Positions 31,171-36,489 of a stretch of 36,489 bases of DNA are shown one piece after another. Made by a program: the position numbers and the translations under genes. The first letter of the stretch is position 1. Every line of letters starts with the position of its first letter. The notes beneath the pieces are model-generated. The model saw only the letters and a program-made list of their open reading frames with translations, had not been told where the DNA came from and made no database searches. Origin of the DNA: Pseudomonadota bacterium (GTDB taxonomy: Bacteria; Pseudomonadota; Alphaproteobacteria; Rhizobiales; Methylopilaceae); NCBI GenBank assembly GCA_023430145.1, contig JAEZCD010000242.1, forward strand, positions 1 to 36,489, in the 5' to 3' direction.

Positions 31171-31848
31171 TCAGACGAGGCCGGTGCACTTGGGCTTCGG
31201 CCCAGGCTTGCTCGGGTACTCGACGTTTACCGCGAAGACGAACGGCTCCAGGAAACCGGTGGCGGCGTTCTGCGGAGCCCTGACGACGACCCGCGTCAGC
31301 GTATCTTTCTTCACGACGCTCGAGATGTCGATCACATGCGCATCGTAGCGGTGCGACTGATCGTTGGGCGTCGGATTCTTGTTGTTCGTCCACCACTCCT
31401 GCGTGTCTTTGCCGTTTATGCTGTTGGTGAAGATCCAGTTGTTGAAGTCGCGGATCGTCTTGTTCCCGATCAGCTTGAACGTCTTGGAGCCGCCACCGCT
31501 CGTCTGCACATCCACGAATGCGTTCGGGATGCCGCTCTGGCCCCAGCCGGTGTTGATCAAGATTTGAACCGCGGTCGCCTTCGGCACCGCCAGATCGACA
31601 ACCATCACGGCCCCGTTGACTCCGCGCCAGAAATTGTTCTTCTTCTTGAAATCGATGAGATCGAACTCGATCTTGGAGAATTTCGTGCCGGCATTGCCTT
31701 TTCTGATGCCGATAGGCTGACCAAAATCCTCCACGTCGTTGGTGCATTTCGAGATGTCGACGAGCAGGCTTTTCGAGCTCGCCGGCCCGACGGACATCAA
31801 AAGCGCCGTCGTCAGACCGGCTATGCCGGCCAGTGTCTTCGTGATCAT
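31171..31848 (-). CDS. Secreted protein of unknown function, lower GC than its surroundings
   Basis: A 225-residue protein with a signal peptide (MITKTLAGIAGLTTALLMSVGPASSKS). The mature part is rich in Asn, Lys, Asp and Thr, has several aromatic strands (NFWRGVNGAVMVVDLAV, FNNWIFTN, EWWTNNKN) and ends in PGPKPKCTGLV; a single Cys near each end could pair. I do not recognise a family. Two 60-base lines inside it are about 43% and 50% GC, against roughly 70% in neighbouring genes, and the residue usage shifts accordingly, which suggests recent transfer. ATG 31848 has GGGATCGAAG upstream. It is convergent with the rmlB-like gene, 6 bases apart. Confidence 0.75.
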   Translation of the reverse strand: MITKTLAGIAGLTTALLMSVGPASSKSLLVDISKCTNDVEDFGQPIGIRKGNAGTKFSKIEFDLIDFKKKNNFWRGVNGAVMVVDLAVPKATAVQILINTGWGQSGIPNAFVDVQTSGGGSKTFKLIGNKTIRDFNNWIFTNSINGKDTQEWWTNNKNPTPNDQSHRYDAHVIDISSVVKKDTLTRVVVRAPQNAATGFLEPFVFAVNVEYPSKPGPKPKCTGLV

Positions 31849-32055
31849 CGGCTTCGATCCCGTTGGTAGACCCATGGACAAGCTAGCCGATACTTATGGT
31901 TGCGTCGATCCGGCTCCTCCAGTGAACGCAACCCGCGACATGGCCCATGGCGCGACCGTGCGGCCTTCCCGCCGATCGCCTCGGGCCCTTCCCGGCTCCG
32001 TGGATCGAGCGCCGGCAGGGGCAGGCCTGCGCGTCGCAGCGCCGCCAGACACCCC

Positions 32056-32086
32056 TTGACCTTCCCATGATGGGAAACCTTATGTG
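32056..32086 (+). promoter_or_regulatory. CueR-type copper-responsive promoter of copA
   Basis: The -35 TTGACC (32056-32061) and a -10-like TATGTG (32081-32086) are separated by 19 bases, the overlong spacing of MerR-family promoters. The spacer contains TTCCCAT-G-ATGGGAA (32062-32076), a perfect dyad like known Cu(I)-regulator boxes. CueR, encoded at the end of the operon, would untwist this DNA when it binds Cu(I). Confidence 0.8.
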
Positions 32087-32112
32087 AGGGACTGCCGACG
32101 AGGAGAACAGCC

Positions 32113-34488
32113 ATGAGCAGCCCGGCAGCCGATCATTCCATACATGCCCACCGCCATGGGGCGGCGGTGGCGAAGCCCGGCCGCGCGGTCGAGCTCGCCA
32201 TCACGGGCATGAACTGCGCCTCGTGCACGGGACGCGTCGAGCGGGCGCTCGCCGCCGTGCCGGGTGTCACGGCCGCCAACGCCAACCTCGCCACAAGACG
32301 CGCGACCGTCACTACCGATCCCGACGTGCGGCCCGACGCGCTGGTCTCCGCCGTGAAGGGGGCCGGCTATGGCGCCGAGGAGGTCGGCCGCATGCAGCCG
32401 GCGGATCACGCCGCGCACCATCACCATGAGGAGGAGGATGCCGGGCGGCTCTTCCGTTCGCTCGTCGTTGCGGCCGTGGCGACGCTGCCGCTTCTCATGC
32501 TGGAAATGGGCGCGCATCTCTCCCCTGCCCTGCATCACGCCATCGCCACGGGCATCGGCGTCGAGAATGCGCGGCTGATCGCCTTCGTGCTCGCCACCAT
32601 CGTCCAGTTCGGCCCCGGCTGGCGCTTCATCGCCACCGGCGCCCCGGCGCTGGCTCGCGGCGCGCCGGAGATGAACTCGCTCGTGATGCTCGGCACGCTC
32701 GCCGCCTACCTCTTCTCGAGCCTCGCCACCTTCGCGCCCGAGACCCTGCCGGCCGGCACCGCCAACACCTATTTCGAGGCCGGTGCGGTGATCGTCACCC
32801 TCATCATCGCCGGCCGCTGGCTGGAGGCGCGGGCGCGCGGCCGCACCGGCGACGCCATCGCCCGGCTGCTTCGCCTGCAGCCGAAGACCGCACGCATCGA
32901 CCGCGACGGCACCGAGATCGAGGTGCCGATCGCCGACGTGCATCGCGGCGACACGGTCCTCGTGCGTCCGGGCGAAAGAATCCCGGTCGACGGCGAGGTG
33001 CTGGACGGCACCTCCTACGTCGACGAGTCGATGATCACCGGCGAGCCGATCCCGGCCGAGAAGGCGCCGGGCGCGAAGGTGGTCGGCGGCACGGTCAACC
33101 AGACCGGCACCTTCCGCTTCCGGGCGACGCGCGTCGGCGCCGACACGGTGCTGGCGGAGATCGTCCGCACCGTCGAGGCGGCGCAGGGATCGAAGCTGCC
33201 GATCCAGGGGCTGGTCGACCGGGTGACGGCCTGGTTCGTGCCTGCGGTCATCGCCGCCGCGGCACTGACATTCGTCGCCTGGCTCGCCTTCGGTCCGGAG
33301 CCGGCGCTCGCCTTCGCGCTCGTCAATGCGGTTGCCGTGCTGATCATCGCCTGCCCCTGCGCGCTCGGCCTCGCGACCCCGGTGTCGATCATGGTGGCGA
33401 CGGGCCGCGCGGCCGAGATGGGCATTCTGTTCCGACGCGGCGACGCGCTGCAGGATCTGCGCAACGCGACGGTCGTTGTGCTCGACAAGACCGGCACGCT
33501 GACCGAGGGGCGCCCCCGCCTCACCGATTTTTTCGCGGCTGAAGGGGCGAACGAGGCAGAGACGCTCGCTCTCGTCGCCGCCGCCGAAAGCCGCTCGGAG
33601 CATCCGATCGCCAGGGCGCTGCTGGCGGATGCGGAGCGTCGCGGCCTGACGCTCGCGCAGCCCCAAGGCTTCGCGGCCGAGCCCGGCTTCGGCGTCGCCG
33701 CGACCGTCAGCGGGCGGAGCGTGCTGGTCGGCGCGGCGCGGCTGATGGCGCGCGAGAAGATCGACACCGCACCGCTCGAGGCGGAGGCCGCGCGGCTCGC
33801 CGGCGAGGGCAAGTCGGCCCTGTTCGCCGCAGTCGACGGGCGGCTCGCCGCGGTGCTGGCGATCGCCGACGCGATCAAGCCGACGACGCCGGCGGCGCTC
33901 GAGGCGCTGCGCGGGCTCGGCCTGCGGCTCGTCATGATCACCGGCGACGAGCGACGGGCGGCCGAGGCGATCGCCAAAAGGCTCGGCATCACGGAGGTGA
34001 TGGCCGAGGTGCTGCCGGCGGCCAAGGCGGACGCCGTGCGCCGGCTGCAGGCGGAGGGCCAAAAAGTCGCCTTCGTCGGCGACGGCATCAACGATGCGCC
34101 GGCGCTGGCGACCGCCGACATCGGCATCGCCATCGGCACCGGCACGGACATCGCCATCGAGGCCGCGGATCTGGTGCTGATGTCGGGCGACCTGCGCAAC
34201 GTGCCCAACGCCATCGCGCTGTCGCGAGCGACGATGCGCAACATCGCCGAGAACCTCGTCTGGGCGTTCGGCTACAACATCGTGCTGATCCCGGTCGCCG
34301 CCGGCGTGCTCTACCCGGCCTGGGGGATCCTCCTGTCGCCGATGCTGGCCGGGCTCGCGATGGCGCTGTCGAGCGTCAGCGTCGTCGCCAACGCGCTGCG
34401 GCTGAAGCGCTTCTCGCCGCCCGCCGCCGCCGGCCCGCGGCCGCCGGCCGAGCCGGCGCTGGCTCCGGCACGGGCGGGCCTGCGATGA
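32113..34488 (+). CDS. copA: Cu(I)-exporting P1B-type ATPase CopA
   Basis: A 791-residue inner-membrane copper pump. It has a His-rich start, one heavy-metal-associated domain with GMNCASC (C35, C38), a His-rich linker (HAAHHHHEEED), and eight expected membrane helices. The CPC copper site is at C414-C416 (ACPCALGLATP), phospho-acceptor D458 is in DKTGTLTEG, SEHPIARAL is the nucleotide site, and GDGINDAPALA the hinge. CPC with this HP motif indicates Cu(I)/Ag(I) specificity. GAGGAGAA precedes ATG 32113. It is expressed from the CueR-type promoter and its stop overlaps the cueR start. Confidence 0.96.
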   Translation: MSSPAADHSIHAHRHGAAVAKPGRAVELAITGMNCASCTGRVERALAAVPGVTAANANLATRRATVTTDPDVRPDALVSAVKGAGYGAEEVGRMQPADHAAHHHHEEEDAGRLFRSLVVAAVATLPLLMLEMGAHLSPALHHAIATGIGVENARLIAFVLATIVQFGPGWRFIATGAPALARGAPEMNSLVMLGTLAAYLFSSLATFAPETLPAGTANTYFEAGAVIVTLIIAGRWLEARARGRTGDAIARLLRLQPKTARIDRDGTEIEVPIADVHRGDTVLVRPGERIPVDGEVLDGTSYVDESMITGEPIPAEKAPGAKVVGGTVNQTGTFRFRATRVGADTVLAEIVRTVEAAQGSKLPIQGLVDRVTAWFVPAVIAAAALTFVAWLAFGPEPALAFALVNAVAVLIIACPCALGLATPVSIMVATGRAAEMGILFRRGDALQDLRNATVVVLDKTGTLTEGRPRLTDFFAAEGANEAETLALVAAAESRSEHPIARALLADAERRGLTLAQPQGFAAEPGFGVAATVSGRSVLVGAARLMAREKIDTAPLEAEAARLAGEGKSALFAAVDGRLAAVLAIADAIKPTTPAALEALRGLGLRLVMITGDERRAAEAIAKRLGITEVMAEVLPAAKADAVRRLQAEGQKVAFVGDGINDAPALATADIGIAIGTGTDIAIEAADLVLMSGDLRNVPNAIALSRATMRNIAENLVWAFGYNIVLIPVAAGVLYPAWGILLSPMLAGLAMALSSVSVVANALRLKRFSPPAAAGPRPPAEPALAPARAGLR

Positions 34489-34892
34489 ACATCGGCGAGG
34501 CGGCAGCCGCCTCCGGCGTCTCGGCGAAGATGCTGCGCTACTACGAGAGCATCGGCCTCATCGAGGCGCCGGCGCGCAGCGCCAGCGGCTACCGCTCCTA
34601 CGGCACCGCCGACGTGCATACGCTGCGCTTCATCAAGCGCGCCCGCAGCCTCGGCTTCTCGCTCGAGGAGACCGCCGAGCTGCTCGCGCTCTGGCGCGAC
34701 AAGGGGCGCGCCAGCGCCGACGTGAAAGCCTTCGCGCTGAAGCATGTCGGGGAGCTGGAGACCAAGATCGCCGAGCTGCAGTCGATGGTGCGGACGCTGA
34801 AGCACCTCGCCTCCTGCTGTCAGGGCGACGAGCGCCCGGACTGCCCGATCCTCGACGATCTGGCGCGCGAGGGGCGGGAGGCCCGGCAGTAG
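34485..34892 (+). CDS. cueR: Copper-responsive MerR-family regulator CueR
   Basis: A 135-residue MerR protein: an N-terminal winged helix (NIGEAAAASGVSAKMLRYYESIGLI, then GYRSYGTADVHTLRFIKRARSLGFSL), a long dimerisation helix, and the metal loop CCQGDERPDCPI. C112 and C120 stand at the spacing and even numbering of the two Cu(I) ligands of E. coli CueR; C111 is extra. The ATG overlaps the copA stop (ATGA), so the activator is made from the very promoter it controls. Confidence 0.95.
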   Translation: MNIGEAAAASGVSAKMLRYYESIGLIEAPARSASGYRSYGTADVHTLRFIKRARSLGFSLEETAELLALWRDKGRASADVKAFALKHVGELETKIAELQSMVRTLKHLASCCQGDERPDCPILDDLAREGREARQ

Positions 34893-35127
34893 CGGGGCCG
34901 CGCTCGACCAGGGCATGGCGGCGGCTAAAGTCATAGCGACAGAGGCGACAGGTCCCCTTTCGGTCCTTCGCGCCGCGCCGTAAGCTCGACCGGTACGCGT
35001 TCAACGAGAGAAGCCGCCCTCGCGGCGTTAAGGCTCTGTCACAAGGGCCGCGTAGAGGGGTGGCCCGCCATTGTGCCGCCCCGCGAGCCCCCCGCTCGGC
35101 GGGTCCGGCGCCCAAGGAGGCACGAGA

Positions 35128-36297
35128 GTGACCAGCACGACTTCCAAGACCGGCGCGGACCTCACGGCCGCCGCCGCACGCTTCCATACCCGCCGCCAGC
35201 TCCTGAAGGCCGGTGCCGCCGGCGCAGCGCTCGCCGGCTTCGGCGCGCCCTTCGTCGCCCGCACCGCGCTCGCCGCCGGCGAGGTGAAGGTGTTCGCCTG
35301 GGCCGGCTACATCTCCGACGAGATGCTGGCCGACTTCCAGAAGAAGACCGGCATCAAGCCGACCTACACGCCCTACGGCACCAATGACGAGCTTCTGAAC
35401 CAGCTCCGCGCCAACCAGGGCGGCGGCTTCGACGTCATCATGCCGACGGTCGACCGCGTGCCGAACTATGTCGAGTTCGGCCTCGTCCAGCCGCTCGACG
35501 AGAAGAAGGTGAAGTGGGATGGCGCCATCGCCTCCTCGGTCACCGGCTCCGAGAAGATGGGCGCGGTCGTCGGCGGCAAGCGCTACCAGGTGCCGTCCGA
35601 CTGGGGCACCGAGGCGATCACCTTCGACACCAAGGCGATGCCGCTGACCTACGGCACGGCGAGCTACGGCGACATCTGGAAGCCGGAGGCCAAGGGCAAG
35701 GCGACGGTCCGTGGCCATTCCGGCCTCGTCGGCCTCGGCCTCTGGCTCGAGCGCGAGGGCAAGCTGCCGATGCCGATGCGGGCGGCCTTCGAGAACGAAG
35801 AGAACATGAAGAAGATCTACGACGTCATCCTCAAGGAGGCGATCGCGCGCAAGGGCAACATCGTCCAGTTCTGGTCGAACGAGAACGAGGCCCAGGGCGC
35901 CTTCCGCGTCAACGGCGCCACCGTCGGCCAGACATGGGATTCCTCGGCGGCCGCGCTGCAGAAGGAAGGCCTGCCGATCGGCTATATCGCCCCGGTCGAG
36001 GGCGCGCTCGCCTGGATGGAAGGTTTCGCGATTCCCGCCAAGGCGGCGAACCTCGACAACGCCTACGCCTTCATCAACTGGTTCCTGACGCCCGAGGCCG
36101 GCGCCATGTACTCGAACCACACCTCGATCAACTCGACCGCCAAGGGCGCCGAGGCGCATCTGTCGGACTTCAACAAGAAGTTCTTCGCCGCCGCCTATCC
36201 GGGCGACGCGCTGTCGAAGCTGTGGTGGTGGCCGATCCAGGAGAACTGGTTCGTCGCCCGCCGCAACGAGTACCAGGACAAGTTCCTGTCCGCCTGA
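35128..36297 (+). CDS. Tat-exported solute-binding protein, polyamine (PotD/PotF) type
   Basis: A 389-residue periplasmic binding protein. The signal is a twin-arginine type (TRRQLLKAGAAGAALAGF...ALAA). The mature part opens VKVFAWAGYISDEMLADFQKKTGIKPTYTPYGTNDELL, with GGFDVIMPTVDRVPNYVEFGLVQPLD and VPSDWGTEAITFDTKAM, the pattern of the spermidine/putrescine binding family. The exact ligand cannot be told. GTG 35128 is preceded by a strong AAGGAGG. A permease and ATPase probably follow beyond the window; strong hairpins come directly after the stop. Confidence 0.88.
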   Translation: MTSTTSKTGADLTAAAARFHTRRQLLKAGAAGAALAGFGAPFVARTALAAGEVKVFAWAGYISDEMLADFQKKTGIKPTYTPYGTNDELLNQLRANQGGGFDVIMPTVDRVPNYVEFGLVQPLDEKKVKWDGAIASSVTGSEKMGAVVGGKRYQVPSDWGTEAITFDTKAMPLTYGTASYGDIWKPEAKGKATVRGHSGLVGLGLWLEREGKLPMPMRAAFENEENMKKIYDVILKEAIARKGNIVQFWSNENEAQGAFRVNGATVGQTWDSSAAALQKEGLPIGYIAPVEGALAWMEGFAIPAKAANLDNAYAFINWFLTPEAGAMYSNHTSINSTAKGAEAHLSDFNKKFFAAAYPGDALSKLWWWPIQENWFVARRNEYQDKFLSA

Positions 36298-36368
36298 TCG
36301 CGGCCGAAGACCCCCGCCATGTGGTCGCCGACGCTTCTCCTTCCTCCCCCTCCACGGGGGAGAGCCTG

Positions 36369-36440
36369 CCCTCGACCAGATCGAGGGTCGAGACGGCGGA
36401 GCCGTCCGGGTGGGGGTCTCCTCCGACGAAGAGGACCCCC
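36369..36440 (+). repeat. Run of hairpins after the solute-binding protein gene
   Basis: Three stems follow one another: CCCTCGA-CCAGA-TCGAGGG (36369-36387), GACGGC-GGA-GCCGTC (36392-36406) and GGGGGTC...GACCCCC (36412-36440). They may stabilise the 3' end of the binding-protein mRNA or belong to an intergenic repeat. The window then ends in a further GC palindrome (GGGG/CCCC runs, 36460-36489), a typical place for an assembly to stop. Confidence 0.6.
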
Positions 36441-36489
36441 TCTCGGCACCCCCCGCCGGCGGCCCGGGGGGGACGGGGCCCCCCCGGGG

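Noticed and set aside
32080..34062. 660-codon minus-strand open frame opposite copA
   Set aside because: Covers copA entirely and shows no motifs; it is a by-product of high third-position GC.
34893..35127. Possible short gene between cueR and the solute-binding protein gene
   Set aside because: Only Arg/Pro-rich frames without a ribosome site; a GCCGC-CCTC-GCGGC hairpin is the only structure, so I treat it as intergenic.

Overview
The window is high-GC DNA from an alphaproteobacterium, most likely of the order Hyphomicrobiales (Rhizobiales). The evidence is the ChvI-ChvG-HprK-EIIA-HPr gene order, a short HprK without its N-terminal domain, a NasT/NasS-type nitrate regulator pair, an FzlA-like protein, and several palindromic intergenic repeats of the CGTCATTGCGAG type. 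I cannot name a genus.

Positions 1-2100 hold two tandem hairpins, a GntR/FCD regulator, a small secreted protein, a repeat block and one tRNA with anticodon CAU (probably the lysidine-type tRNA-Ile2). Positions 2128-15556, all on the minus strand, form a complete assimilatory nitrate locus. In transcription order it is nasT, nasS, then nrtA, nrtB, a fused double-ATPase nrtCD, nirB, nirD, nasA and cysG. It covers nitrate sensing, uptake, reduction to nitrite, reduction to ammonium and synthesis of the siroheme that NirB needs. The DNA between nasS and nrtA carries a sigma-54-type promoter, a hairpin with an A1/G4 hexaloop of the kind read by ANTAR proteins, and a Rho-independent terminator ahead of nrtA. 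This is the expected architecture for NasT antitermination, with nitrogen limitation and nitrate acting as two gates in series.

Positions 15700-22520 are a mixed housekeeping and accessory stretch. It holds a Tyr/Gly-rich secreted protein behind a striking 11-bp-phased four-half-site element, two acyltransferase-type proteins (DUF482 and GNAT), an atypical SDR, an FzlA-like GST-fold protein divergent from uppP, and a hugZ-mntA-hepT cluster with a HEPN/MNT toxin-antitoxin pair. Positions 22657-26566 are the envelope-stress/PTS operon chvI, chvG, hprK, EIIA(Man-type) and HPr. Positions 26592-28708 (minus) hold a PIN-domain toxin with its antitoxin, two small secreted proteins of unknown function and an unlisted-size (45-codon) basic small protein.

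Positions 28976-31164 carry hrcA followed by a lone rmlB-like gene. Then come a secreted protein of clearly lower GC, a copper-efflux operon copA-cueR behind a MerR-type 19-bp-spacer promoter, and a Tat-exported polyamine-type solute-binding protein. The window ends in strong GC hairpins.

I did not find a clearly unprecedented multi-gene system. The best leads are the nrtA leader, the composite ATPase sites of NrtCD, the phased element at 15709-15745, the small basic ORF at 28043-28180 and the low-GC secreted protein at 31171-31848.
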